A stretch of 64,000 nucleotides of DNA, taken from NCBI RefSeq assembly GCF_002233675.1, contig NZ_NMUQ01000004.1, forward strand, positions 1 to 64,000. Direction: 5' to 3'. The notes beneath the pieces are model-generated. The model was not told where the DNA came from and searched no databases. It saw only the letters and a list, made by a program, of their open reading frames with translations. Made by a program: the position numbers and the translations under genes. This DNA comes from Paenibacillus herberti (GTDB lineage Bacteria > Bacillota > Bacilli > Paenibacillales > Paenibacillaceae). This document shows positions 8,518-17,651 of this stretch, piece by piece (within the stretch, counting starts at the first letter, position 1; each line of letters starts with the position of its first letter).

Positions 8518-8583
8518 AGTATAGATAGATTTACAGAAAAGATATATTGAAGATCGGACGATATTTATTGTGCAAATGCACAA
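8518..8583 (-). promoter_or_regulatory. gntP promoter with upstream palindromic activator site
   Basis: On the minus strand a TATACT -10 box lies at 8518-8523 with no good -35. At 8568-8583 there is a perfect inverted repeat, TTGTGCA-AA-TGCACAA. It is centred about 65 bases upstream of the expected start point, a classic activator position. CdaR is the natural candidate to bind it, which is inference. Confidence 0.5.
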
Positions 8584-8584
8584 A

Positions 8585-8626
8585 AAGGCTTCTCTCAACC
8601 GGACTGAATCCGGAGAGAGAAGCCTT
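8585..8626 (-). terminator. terminator of the amylopullulanase gene
   Basis: AAGGCTTCTCTC pairs perfectly with GAGAGAAGCCTT, 14 bases after the stop codon, and is followed on the minus strand by a T-run. Confidence 0.85.
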
Positions 8627-8639
8627 TTGTTGAGTTCGA

Positions 8640-11600
8640 TTACAGTCCGAGCTTGCCCATCAGATTGAATACGGCTTGAGCGCTCTCCGCACGGTTCGCG
8701 GATGCATCAGGAGCAAACTTGCCGCTCTCATGCCCCTTCATCAGGCCGAGGGATAGAGCCTCTTGTACTTCTTTTACCGCCCAAGCGGACACTTCTTTTA
8801 TGTCCTTCAGTACCGGAGCAGCGGCAGAATTAGAGGATCCCTGCTGCGCTCCGTAAGCACGAACGAGCATAAGCGCCATCTCTTCGCGGGTGATCGTAGC
8901 ATTCGGCAGGAAGGTTTCCTTTCCTTTGCCCTTCACGATTCCGTGATAGGAAGCTGCCCCTAACGCGGAAGCGTACCAGGAAGCTTCCGGCACATCTGTG
9001 AAGCTATTCGCAGCATCTGGAGCTTCAAGTTTCAATGCACGCACGAGCATTGCAGTGAATTCCGCCCGGGTCACTGGTTGTGCCGGGGTGAACAATGATG
9101 CGCTCGTACCATTAACGACCTGCTTGGCCGCGAGCTCCTTAATTGCAGACTCGGCCCAGTGGCCGCTCAGATCAGTGAACGATTTATCCATTTCTAACAC
9201 GGCATACTTGCTGAAATGACCCACTTTGGTGGTCATTCGACCGTCCGCCAGCTTGCCGCCGACATACTGGAGCCCTTGCTCCGAAATGAAATAGATTCCA
9301 GACAGCTTGCCGTTCAGCGTGCTGTCAGCTTGGAATGTCAACTCGACCGGTGTTGCAAAACGGTCCAGTTTATATTCTTTGTCACTTGCAGACAGTGCCG
9401 TAAGCTTGAACTCCATCATCTTGCTGCCCAGCTTCAGCTTCGCGTTCTGCTTGCTTCCCGTCTGGGACAGGAGCGTTGCTGCAGCCTGTGAAGCAACTTC
9501 CGCCAGCTTGAAGGAGATAGATGCTCCGCTAGTTTCCCCTGCTGGCACTAGTTGTTGCAGAGCTTTAAGCAAGGCAGATGGCAATAGCACCGTAACACCT
9601 TCCCGAGTCAGCTCAAGCGGCTTGTTGCCCAGGATTTCGGAAGCATTCAGTGGCAGACGTACTTCGGTATCTGTAACGCCTAGCGTGACCACCGCTTTGT
9701 CTTGACCAGCACGCAACATTTCGTCGGTGATTGTTTTAGTGCTCGTTGGCCCTGTACCCGTGTTACCGCCGGTGTTGCTGCCAGGGTTGCCACCGGTGTT
9801 GCCGCCAGGTTGGCCGCCATTATTGCCGCCAGGCTCTACAGGCTCGCCGCCGTTGTTGCCCTCGTCAGGCTTAACTTCGGCCAGAACAACGGTAGCACCA
9901 TCGGCCATTGCTGGCAGGGTGAAGGTCACTTTTCCGCTTCCCGATACGGTAAATGTTTTACCGCTGTAAAGATCCTTAACGTTGCTGCCGGCAGCGAACG
10001 GAACTGCCAGTGTAACTTCTTGCGGGGCCGTCTTGACGCCGATCGCCGTAACGAGTTGCTCCTTCTCAAACTTGTTGATGAAGGCCATATAACCTTTGTC
10101 ATTCGACGCCTCAATGGAGATGCGCTCGCCCTTGGAATAAACCTTGGAATGCTCAGCGCGAATTCCCATCAGCTTCTGGTAATGAGAGAGCAGCTTCTGC
10201 TCCTCGTCCAGCTTATCCCAAGGCATTGGGCTGCGATTTTCACTGAACTCGCCCTTTTTCATATCTCCAGCATTTTTGCCGGAGCGGCCAAGCTCCTCGC
10301 CGTAGTAGATGACCGGCTGGCCTTTAGCTGTAATTTGCAGCGCCGCTGCAGCCATCAGCTTCGCCTTATCACCACCAACAAAGTTGGACAGGAAGCCGTC
10401 TTCGTCATGGCTGCTGAGGAATTGACCCATCATCCGCGTGTTATCGAGCTTCGTCGCACGCTCGGAGAGATAAACATCAACCGCCTCCACATCGCCTTCT
10501 ACGAATTGTTTGGCCCGGTCGTTGAAGCTGAAATCGAGCAAGCTGTCCATTTGACCGCTCTGCAGCGTACCAGCATCACTGTCTGCTGTAGCGCCATAAT
10601 ATTCGCCGAGCAGCTTGAAGTTTGGATCGAGTTCAGTCAGCTCGTTTTTGAATTTTTTCCACGTTGTTTCTTCCACATGTTTGACCGTGTCTACACGGAA
10701 GTAGTCGATCGTATCGCCGCGACTCGTCTTAGCGCGTTCCAGCCAGCCGGTCTGCCAGTCGATTATCTGTTCACGAACCTGTGGATTCTCGGTGATAAAG
10801 TCCGGAAGGCTCGCCAGCTCGCCCTTGATGGCATCCGTATCCGCGGAAAGTCCATCCGTACGCAGCATACCCGCGAAGCGCGCTTTATCCTCTTCCGTAA
10901 CACCCGGATTCGTGTCCCCTGGCTTCAGGCCGTAACCTGTATGGTTGAGGACAACGTCGACCATGATTTTGATGCCGCGATCATGCGCCTTATCGATTAG
11001 CTCCTTGAACTTTTCGATGTCGCCCAGATGCTCGTCGAGCTTCGTGAAGTCTTTGGCCCAATAACCATGATAACCGTACTGCTTGCCGTCAAAATCAGTG
11101 CCTTTGTTGAAGTCGATATTATCAACGATCGGGGTAATCCAGAGCGTATTAACGCCCAGATCCTCGATGTAATCGAGCTTGTTGATCAACCCTTGGAAAT
11201 CGCCTCCTTGGTACGCTTCCAGATGCGATTTATCCACATTTTCATTGTTGGAAGCATCACCATCCATAAAACGATCCGTCAGCACAAAGTACATACGCGA
11301 CTCGTCAAAGTCGAAGTCCAGCTTGCCGCCGGCGGTGCTTCTCGTTTTCACCTCGACCTTGGCTTCACCTAAATGTTTGTTGCCGAACTCATCGACAAGC
11401 GTCACCGGAATGGATTTAGTTCCGGCCGTTACCGTGTCCTTAACCGCAATCGTCTGTTCGAACAACTCGGTATCTAGCTTCACTTTGGCCGGTCCGCCTA
11501 CCGCCGTTAAATCCAGATAGGCTTCCCTAAAGATGACCCCTTCAGTAGATTTAACGTTCAGCTTCAGCACCGCATTCTCGCCAGCTGCAACAGCTGCCGG

Positions 11601-14600
11601 GCTCACGGAAGTTTCGATTGTCACATCAGGAATACTGAAGGATACCGTTGACTTGCCGTTCACCGTATTTTTCGGATCGGTAACCTCTTTGGTGACTCCG
11701 CCTTGAGTCACGGCAAAAGAGTATTGGTACGTACCTGGAGCAACTCCAGTCATCGTATAGCGGAACAGCTCCTGTTCCGGCACATAAGTCATCTTCTCCC
11801 CCTTGCCGTTAATTTGGAGAAGCACATCCGAAATCAGGTCCATTTTGCCTTCGCGGAACAGTTGATCATCCCGATAATAGAAGGTAATCGTTCCATTATC
11901 CAGCACGGGGCCCGTAATGCTTGGCTTAATATCCAGCTCACGCACCATGCTCGTTACATTGACCTTCGTAAATGCCTCACCCGGCTGCAGCTGGATCGTC
12001 CGATCATCCGGAATGTCCTGCTTAGCGGTGCTCCAATCCGTTCCTTTGCGCAGAACGAAGCCTACACTAGTCGCTTTTGGAGCAACTTCGATAAGCACGG
12101 AAGCAACCCCGTTTTCCACCCCTTCAAAATTGATCTGATCATTTTTCACGCCTGTATTCCATACCCACATATTCCAATCCGTATAATCCTTGTCCGGACG
12201 GATGTAATTGAGCTGTACATAACGCTTTTCCGTCTGGGGCTCCTCTTCCGAGTCGACTTTGATAATAACTGCCGTCAAAGGCTCGATCGTAAGTGATCCC
12301 GCCGCCAGTGTAAAACCGCTCGGCGTTGCCACGCCAGCCGCCGCCGCCTCGTCATTGTCCGCTACGACTAGTCCGCCCGTCAGATCCTCGGACAGCGTCA
12401 GCGACCTTGCCCTGGAATCGGCATTGATGAACACGTAATAAGCGCCGGTGCCGTCTGTTGCCTTGCTTTTATAAGCGATGACCAGGTCTTTTGCGTTCAC
12501 TTCTGGAATTTCCAGCAGCGTTACGTTCTTGTTCACTAGCTCCTGATCTCCCAAACGGAATGCATCGCTCGACTGGCGAAGCTCGATTATGCCCTTCGTG
12601 TAATCTCGAGTGAGGACGTTTTCTGGGAATGCCGTAGCATTCGTCGCCCGCTGCCAGTCGAATTTATTGATGGCATCCGAGGAGTCGTAGGAGTTATGGA
12701 TGAAATAGCCGAATGGTTCGTTGGCTTCATTTTTGAGCTCATGATAGTCATCCTTCTTCTCCGGAGCACCTTCTGCCATCCACTGCTTCGTACGTCCGTA
12801 TTCTTGCCCTGCATGCAGGAAACCGGTGCCTTGAGACGTCAGCGTCATCATGTTGCCGAGACGAAGCCGCTTGTGAATTTCCTCGTTGTTGGCCTCAACG
12901 GCCGGATCCTTCTTGGTAGCCTGTGCAATGATATCAAACAGCGTCAAGTTGTCATGAGCCTCGGTGTACTGCACTACATCGCCAGGATCATCTTCTCTGA
13001 TATTGCTTGGTTGCGCCTTGATGTTATTGAAAATGGTCTTAATATCGCGAGCGCCGCCCGTTATGAACCTCGGCTCGCCCTCATTGCCAAAACCGGATTT
13101 TAGCTCATTACGGAATTCGTCGGAGAAAACGCCGACGCTATTCGTCTTGTCCATCCAATCCTGGGTAGCTCCCATTCCCGTTAAGGCAGGATCGGATTTA
13201 TCACCGGCAAATGTTGCCCAGCCCTCGCCGATAAACAGAGCGTCCGGATTGATCGCCGCAGCGGCGTCATACGCGTTTTGTACCGCGCCATAGGTGGCGT
13301 CGCCCATCATATCAAAACGCATGCCGTCGATTTTATACTCCTTGAACCAGTATTTTACCGAATCGACCATCAGCTTCTCGGCCATTTTGTGATTGGTAGC
13401 CAGATTGTTGCCGAAGCCGCCAAGGAATGCACCGTTTGCATCTTGGAAGGCATAATAGTTCGGCACAATATCGTTAAGGAAATCAACTTTAGACATATGC
13501 GTGTAGACAACGTCTAGAATGACACCCATGCCCGCATCATGAATAGCGTCGATCATCGCCTTCAGTTCCTTAATCCGCAACTCGGGATCCTTAGGATTTT
13601 CGGAGTAGGCGCCATCTGGCGAGAAGTAGCTATGCGGATCATAACCCCAGTTGTACTCATTCCCTGTATTGGAGTAGTCCTGTTCAAGATTTTTCATCGC
13701 CGCCTCGTCCCCGTAATACCAGGCCATAACCGGCAGCAGCTGCACATGCGTCACACCAAGCGATTTGATGTAGTCGACCTTCTCTTTGAACGCATCGTAT
13801 GAACCCCAGCCTGCGTTGTTCAGATCGTCCTTGATCGACTGATCGGAGGTGAAGTCGCGTACATGGATTTCCCAGATGACCGCATCTTCCCTTTTTTCGT
13901 AACCCTTAATATCCGCATATCCGAAGTCGGCCGGATCGGTGCCGGTTAGATCAACGATAGCTGCTTTGCCTACTGTATCGCCATCCGCAGCCTCGCCCTT
14001 CGTATTGGCTCTGAATTGGGCCATCGATTTGGCGTACGGGTCAAGCACCCGCTTCGTCACGTCATTATTTGTCACTTCATATTGATAAAAATAATTCTTA
14101 AAGTCGCTAACGCCTAGATCACCCGGCTTGAGCTCAACCGACCAAACGCCGCGATCGCCTTTGATTAAGTTGACCTCGCCGAGATGTTTCGTCGCGTCCG
14201 CTCTGTCGTATACATTCACCACAACGGAAGATGCTGTTGGCGTCCACAGCTTAAGCACAGCTCCGCCGTCTGCATAAGTGGCGCCAAGATCGTCGCCCTC
14301 GTAGGCGTACAGCTCGTCCGTCATCATCCAACCTACAGCGGCGTTGACTGTTTTTGCGGCGTAGGTCAGCTTAAGCGGAGCCTGCTCCACCGTGAATGCA
14401 GCTGTTACTTTTACTGCTGTCGGTCCGGCAATTTCCAAATTGCTGATCGTTACGGGCATGCCTGATTTATCCTTAATTTCAAGCTCTCTCTTCAGCTTCT
14501 CCCCTTCCAGGCCAGCCGTTTTGCTGAAATTAAGATGCAGCCTGCCTTCTGGAAGCACTTGAGCGGAAAGAAGTGCTGGAGGAGCATCAACCGCTGGGAG

Positions 14601-15431
14601 TTCTCCAAAAGGAGAGACATACACGGTGTCATCTCCCTGTTTAATAAAGAGATGTTTGTACGGATCCAACGAGACAAAGCGCTTGTCGCCCCCATCCTTG
14701 CCGGCATCGCCCCTGTCAGGGTCCGTAATCAAAAAGCCGATTTTCTTCCCTGCTTCAGCCAGTTGGACGTCCATATAGGCGCCATAACTATCGGTTTGCC
14801 CGGCTGTGAATTTAATTATATCGGCAGGCCATGAGCTTGAAGGCGTTTTCACGTCATCCCAAAGCCATAAGCCATACGAAGCATAGCTTTGGTCATCCCG
14901 CTGGTAATGAATCCGCACCGTATCGGCAGGAAGCTCGACAGGTTGGAAGTTTTGAACGGCGTCAGAACCTTGCTTGAGCCATACCTCATTCATTTTCGGC
15001 GATGCAAGGGCAAACTTCTTGTCGCCGCCATCCTTTTCACCATTTGCAGGTTTCAAGGCAATGAGGCCGATATTTTTGGCGTCCTCTTTCAGAGGAATAT
15101 CAACGTAAGCTCCATAGCTGTCCGTCTGTCCGTCCGGGAACGCTGTTGCTCCTGACGCCCATTCTGTAGAGGGAACGGCTGCATCGTCAAAAATCCAAAG
15201 TCCCCACTCTTTATAATTGCCGTCGGTGCGATTGTAGTGTACACGCAGATGGTTTTCCGGAATTGGTGAAGCTGCTGTGTATACCTGTGTTACAACGGTC
15301 TCATCGGCCGGAGCCGGTGCTGTCCCCGTGTTTGCCTGAACCGGAGCAACCGTAAATATCGAAACGAGGAGAGAAAAAATCACAATGATTGACCATGTTC
15401 GCTTGCCCTTTGCTGATAAAATCATGTCCAA
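8640..15431 (-). CDS. SLH-anchored amylopullulanase (pullulanase plus alpha-amylase)
   Basis: A 2263-residue surface enzyme for starch and pullulan. In order it has a signal peptide (1-34), two starch-binding CBM41/PUD modules (about 60-150 and 165-265) and a CBM48-like module (about 375-470). A GH13 type I pullulanase domain follows, with YNWGYDP at 593-599 and nucleophile D707, acid/base E736 and D827. After a third PUD module (about 1068-1160) and E-set domains comes a second GH13 alpha-amylase domain (about 1400-1850; D1581, E1610, D1676). A Gly/Asn-rich linker (about 1865-1900), an uncharacterised beta domain and three SLH repeats (2084-2263) that bind the cell-wall polymer end the protein. 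Both catalytic triads look intact. The TTG at 15431 is favoured because GGAGGGGG lies eight bases upstream. A different domain order (amylase first) is known in Bacillus sp. KSM-1378. Confidence 0.93.
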   Translation of the reverse strand: MDMILSAKGKRTWSIIVIFSLLVSIFTVAPVQANTGTAPAPADETVVTQVYTAASPIPENHLRVHYNRTDGNYKEWGLWIFDDAAVPSTEWASGATAFPDGQTDSYGAYVDIPLKEDAKNIGLIALKPANGEKDGGDKKFALASPKMNEVWLKQGSDAVQNFQPVELPADTVRIHYQRDDQSYASYGLWLWDDVKTPSSSWPADIIKFTAGQTDSYGAYMDVQLAEAGKKIGFLITDPDRGDAGKDGGDKRFVSLDPYKHLFIKQGDDTVYVSPFGELPAVDAPPALLSAQVLPEGRLHLNFSKTAGLEGEKLKRELEIKDKSGMPVTISNLEIAGPTAVKVTAAFTVEQAPLKLTYAAKTVNAAVGWMMTDELYAYEGDDLGATYADGGAVLKLWTPTASSVVVNVYDRADATKHLGEVNLIKGDRGVWSVELKPGDLGVSDFKNYFYQYEVTNNDVTKRVLDPYAKSMAQFRANTKGEAADGDTVGKAAIVDLTGTDPADFGYADIKGYEKREDAVIWEIHVRDFTSDQSIKDDLNNAGWGSYDAFKEKVDYIKSLGVTHVQLLPVMAWYYGDEAAMKNLEQDYSNTGNEYNWGYDPHSYFSPDGAYSENPKDPELRIKELKAMIDAIHDAGMGVILDVVYTHMSKVDFLNDIVPNYYAFQDANGAFLGGFGNNLATNHKMAEKLMVDSVKYWFKEYKIDGMRFDMMGDATYGAVQNAYDAAAAINPDALFIGEGWATFAGDKSDPALTGMGATQDWMDKTNSVGVFSDEFRNELKSGFGNEGEPRFITGGARDIKTIFNNIKAQPSNIREDDPGDVVQYTEAHDNLTLFDIIAQATKKDPAVEANNEEIHKRLRLGNMMTLTSQGTGFLHAGQEYGRTKQWMAEGAPEKKDDYHELKNEANEPFGYFIHNSYDSSDAINKFDWQRATNATAFPENVLTRDYTKGIIELRQSSDAFRLGDQELVNKNVTLLEIPEVNAKDLVIAYKSKATDGTGAYYVFINADSRARSLTLSEDLTGGLVVADNDEAAAAGVATPSGFTLAAGSLTIEPLTAVIIKVDSEEEPQTEKRYVQLNYIRPDKDYTDWNMWVWNTGVKNDQINFEGVENGVASVLIEVAPKATSVGFVLRKGTDWSTAKQDIPDDRTIQLQPGEAFTKVNVTSMVRELDIKPSITGPVLDNGTITFYYRDDQLFREGKMDLISDVLLQINGKGEKMTYVPEQELFRYTMTGVAPGTYQYSFAVTQGGVTKEVTDPKNTVNGKSTVSFSIPDVTIETSVSPAAVAAGENAVLKLNVKSTEGVIFREAYLDLTAVGGPAKVKLDTELFEQTIAVKDTVTAGTKSIPVTLVDEFGNKHLGEAKVEVKTRSTAGGKLDFDFDESRMYFVLTDRFMDGDASNNENVDKSHLEAYQGGDFQGLINKLDYIEDLGVNTLWITPIVDNIDFNKGTDFDGKQYGYHGYWAKDFTKLDEHLGDIEKFKELIDKAHDRGIKIMVDVVLNHTGYGLKPGDTNPGVTEEDKARFAGMLRTDGLSADTDAIKGELASLPDFITENPQVREQIIDWQTGWLERAKTSRGDTIDYFRVDTVKHVEETTWKKFKNELTELDPNFKLLGEYYGATADSDAGTLQSGQMDSLLDFSFNDRAKQFVEGDVEAVDVYLSERATKLDNTRMMGQFLSSHDEDGFLSNFVGGDKAKLMAAAALQITAKGQPVIYYGEELGRSGKNAGDMKKGEFSENRSPMPWDKLDEEQKLLSHYQKLMGIRAEHSKVYSKGERISIEASNDKGYMAFINKFEKEQLVTAIGVKTAPQEVTLAVPFAAGSNVKDLYSGKTFTVSGSGKVTFTLPAMADGATVVLAEVKPDEGNNGGEPVEPGGNNGGQPGGNTGGNPGSNTGGNTGTGPTSTKTITDEMLRAGQDKAVVTLGVTDTEVRLPLNASEILGNKPLELTREGVTVLLPSALLKALQQLVPAGETSGASISFKLAEVASQAAATLLSQTGSKQNAKLKLGSKMMEFKLTALSASDKEYKLDRFATPVELTFQADSTLNGKLSGIYFISEQGLQYVGGKLADGRMTTKVGHFSKYAVLEMDKSFTDLSGHWAESAIKELAAKQVVNGTSASLFTPAQPVTRAEFTAMLVRALKLEAPDAANSFTDVPEASWYASALGAASYHGIVKGKGKETFLPNATITREEMALMLVRAYGAQQGSSNSAAAPVLKDIKEVSAWAVKEVQEALSLGLMKGHESGKFAPDASANRAESAQAVFNLMGKLGL

Positions 15432-15476
15432 AAGAGAACCCCCTCCGAAATAATTATTACTAACTTCTCATTAAGA

Positions 15477-15488
15477 GCAAACGTTTGC
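15477..15488. promoter_or_regulatory. MalR-like LacI-family operator, proximal
   Basis: GCAAACGTTTGC is a perfect palindrome 46 bases upstream of the amylopullulanase start, overlapping the probable -35 (TTGCTC). This is the type of site bound by MalR-type maltose repressors of the LacI family. CcpA is a less likely reader, with three mismatches to cre. Confidence 0.65.
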
Positions 15489-15575
15489 GCATTTAGAGAA
15501 AAATAAATCGCAATGGGGGCGTTCTCCCGATGAAATCAGGATTAGCCTCCCCATGCGACGATAAGGCGCTAACAG

Positions 15576-15587
15576 GAAAACGTTTGC
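15576..15587. promoter_or_regulatory. MalR-like operator, distal
   Basis: GAAAACGTTTGC differs from the proximal operator at one base and lies 99 bases from it centre to centre. Two sites at this spacing could allow DNA looping. Confidence 0.5.
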
Positions 15588-15665
15588 ATTACTCATTTTA
15601 GTGACGCTTTCATTTATCGTCAAGCATAATTTTCCATTGGACAGCTCCTGCATCGCAGGAAGAAA

Positions 15666-15695
15666 CGGCCTGGCATCTCAACGAGAGGCAGGCCG
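15666..15695 (-). terminator. hairpin after the sbnB gene
   Basis: CGGCCTG pairs with CAGGCCG around a loop that itself contains a short complementary core. It begins 11 bases beyond the sbnB stop and is followed by a T-rich stretch on the minus strand. Confidence 0.5.
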
Positions 15696-15705
15696 CGCCG
15701 CTTTT

Positions 15706-16668
15706 TTACTCCAATCTGATTCCTTGTTCCAGCTGCCGTGCTTTTCGATAATAATAACCTGCAATAGCAATATCGAAGATGCCTAGCCCCATCGGATTGA
15801 AAAAAACCGTCTCACCTGGAAACTCCGCCAACGCATCTCGGCATACTAAATCCGCCAGCGTGCGCGTCCCGGACTCGGTTAATCCTTGCCGCAAATGCAG
15901 CTGCTCAACATCGGTATTTTCGCGGCAAACTTCCCGCCAGTCGTCTACGAAAACAACCTTCACATCCGCCATGCTCTCTGGTTCATAATCTCGTAGTGAC
16001 ACATTCAATAGTAGACTCCCGACCGGAGGTTTCTCATCAATGTAGCGGTTCTCGGTAACCGTACAAGTGGCGATGACATTGGACTGCCGATACAGCTCCC
16101 GCCAATCGGAGGTAATCTCCGTCCGGCCACGCAGAGGTTCAGGCACAGTCGCAAGCTCAACTCCTTGCAGATCATGCAATAAAACGCGCGAAAGCCGATT
16201 GCCAAGCAGGGCGGCAGCCATATCCAGATGAAGGCGACCAATCGGCCCCCAGCCGATAATACCAAGCCGAATTTCCTCATCCGGCCGTGAAGCCGCGTAA
16301 GCGCGGAGCATCAAGCCGCTCACCGCAGCTGCACGCAGGCCATTCAGCAGATTGCACCGAAGAATGGCAAGCGGCTGGCCCGTGGAGGAATCATTGAGCA
16401 CAATCATATTGTGCGCACGAGGCAGTCCTTGGCCGATATTGCCTGGGAAACCAGCGATCCATTTGATACCCGCAAGCTCTGTCCCTCCGCCCAAATAAGC
16501 CGGTGTCGCAATGATCCGATTCGGCGTTTCCGGGAAGCGCAAATACGATTTGAGCGGACTGGCGCTCTTGCCCCCGTCCCTCGTCCGAATTGCATCATCG
16601 GTGAGGTCGATCAGCTTGATCCAGTCTACGCCTAGCTCCCGGATGTGCTCATCATTTAAGTAGATCAG
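15706..16668 (-). CDS. sbnB: 2,3-diaminopropionate biosynthesis protein SbnB
   Basis: An ornithine-cyclodeaminase/mu-crystallin-fold NAD-dependent enzyme. In Staphylococcus aureus, SbnB oxidatively hydrolyses N-(1-amino-1-carboxyethyl)-glutamate to L-2,3-diaminopropionate and 2-oxoglutarate. The Rossmann loop 'LGIIGWGPIGRLHL' and the C-terminal 'FFNPMGLGIFDIAIAGYYY' are typical. The first internal ATG (16542) would cut off 42 conserved residues. The homologous frame continues to 'LIYLNDEHIRELGVDW', so I place the start at a CTG at 16668 that overlaps the sbnA stop as CTGA, giving 320 residues, close to the family length. It is the last gene of a three-gene coupled unit. Confidence 0.85.
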   Translation of the reverse strand: MIYLNDEHIRELGVDWIKLIDLTDDAIRTRDGGKSASPLKSYLRFPETPNRIIATPAYLGGGTELAGIKWIAGFPGNIGQGLPRAHNMIVLNDSSTGQPLAILRCNLLNGLRAAAVSGLMLRAYAASRPDEEIRLGIIGWGPIGRLHLDMAAALLGNRLSRVLLHDLQGVELATVPEPLRGRTEITSDWRELYRQSNVIATCTVTENRYIDEKPPVGSLLLNVSLRDYEPESMADVKVVFVDDWREVCRENTDVEQLHLRQGLTESGTRTLADLVCRDALAEFPGETVFFNPMGLGIFDIAIAGYYYRKARQLEQGIRLE

Positions 16669-17651
16669 AGCCCCTCACCTCTTTCCCACTGATTGGGATA
16701 CGCATCAAGCTCACGCCTCACCCACTCATCGTTATAAATCGTATCCAAATACCGCTCGCCGCGATCCGCCAAAATAGCCGCGCATACCGCACCGTCCGGG
16801 ATGCTGCCGCTCAGTCGGCGAATCGCTGCCACGACGCCGCCGGAGGAAGCTCCCGCCAAAATCGCTTCCTGGCGTACCAGTTCTCGGCAGCCCCATACGC
16901 ATTCTTCATCCGACACCTGGATGACTTCATCTGCGAGGTCGGCCTCATGAAGTCCCGGCAAAATCGCAGCGCCAAGACCCGGGAATCTGCGAGGCCCGCT
17001 CTTGCCGCCGAATAATATACTTCCCTGCGAATCTACGGCTACAACTTTGGTCGAGCCTTGATTGTCCCGAATATAATCTGCGCAGCCGCGAATCGTTCCG
17101 CAGGAACTAACTCCGCAGAACAGGTAATCCACGGGACCGAGCTGCTCCGCGATCTCTTTCATCGTCATCTGCTGGTGTGCTCGTGCATTGTCGAGGTTGC
17201 CGTACTGATTCGTCCAATAGGCATTGGGGATTGCCTGGAGCAGCCCCTTCACTCTGTTGATTCGCGCAGGCAAGAACTCGCCCGTAGCCGCGTCAGGCTG
17301 CGAGACAAGATCAATTTCCCCTCCGTAACAGCGAATGATCGCCTTATGAGTCTCCGTGGTCCGGGGATCGACGACACAAATAAACCGCAGCCCCAAGTAG
17401 CGGCATAGCTGAGCCAAACTAATCGCCAAATTACCCGAGCTCGACTCGATGACTGTGCTGCCATCCCTTATGTCGCCGCGTCGGATCGCCTCGCGCAGCA
17501 TATGCAGAGCAGATCGATCCTTGGCGCTGCCGCCCGGATTCATCCCTTCCAGCTTGGCAAACACCTGGAACCGACTGCCGGTGAACAACCGTTCTAGCCG
17601 AATCAGAGGTGTGTGACCGATAGCTGCTGCAATTCCTTCATTCAGGTTCAA
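16665..17651 (-). CDS. sbnA: 2,3-diaminopropionate biosynthesis protein SbnA
   Basis: A fold-type II PLP enzyme of the cysteine-synthase family. SbnA condenses O-phospho-L-serine with L-glutamate, the first step to L-2,3-diaminopropionate. The PLP lysine is K44 in 'NPGGSAKDRSAL'. 'ESSSGNLAISLAQLCRYLG' followed by 'FICVVDPR' is the SbnA-type loop, unlike CysK. A TTG start at 17651 is chosen because GGGGG lies eight bases before it and it gives 328 residues, the normal length. Longer in-frame starts would run deep into the upstream gene. It overlaps the upstream adenylating gene by 14 bases and sbnB by 4, so the three are translationally coupled. Confidence 0.9.
   Translation of the reverse strand: MNLNEGIAAAIGHTPLIRLERLFTGSRFQVFAKLEGMNPGGSAKDRSALHMLREAIRRGDIRDGSTVIESSSGNLAISLAQLCRYLGLRFICVVDPRTTETHKAIIRCYGGEIDLVSQPDAATGEFLPARINRVKGLLQAIPNAYWTNQYGNLDNARAHQQMTMKEIAEQLGPVDYLFCGVSSCGTIRGCADYIRDNQGSTKVVAVDSQGSILFGGKSGPRRFPGLGAAILPGLHEADLADEVIQVSDEECVWGCRELVRQEAILAGASSGGVVAAIRRLSGSIPDGAVCAAILADRGERYLDTIYNDEWVRRELDAYPNQWERGEGL

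Noticed and set aside
9702-11000. Long plus-strand open frame (432 codons) opposite the amylopullulanase
   Set aside because: It is antisense to conserved catalytic-domain sequence and has no family signature. Such mirror frames are expected opposite GC-biased codons.
16542-16544. First ATG of the sbnB frame as its start
   Set aside because: It has no ribosome binding site and would remove a conserved N-terminal segment that remains open and homologous up to the overlap with sbnA.
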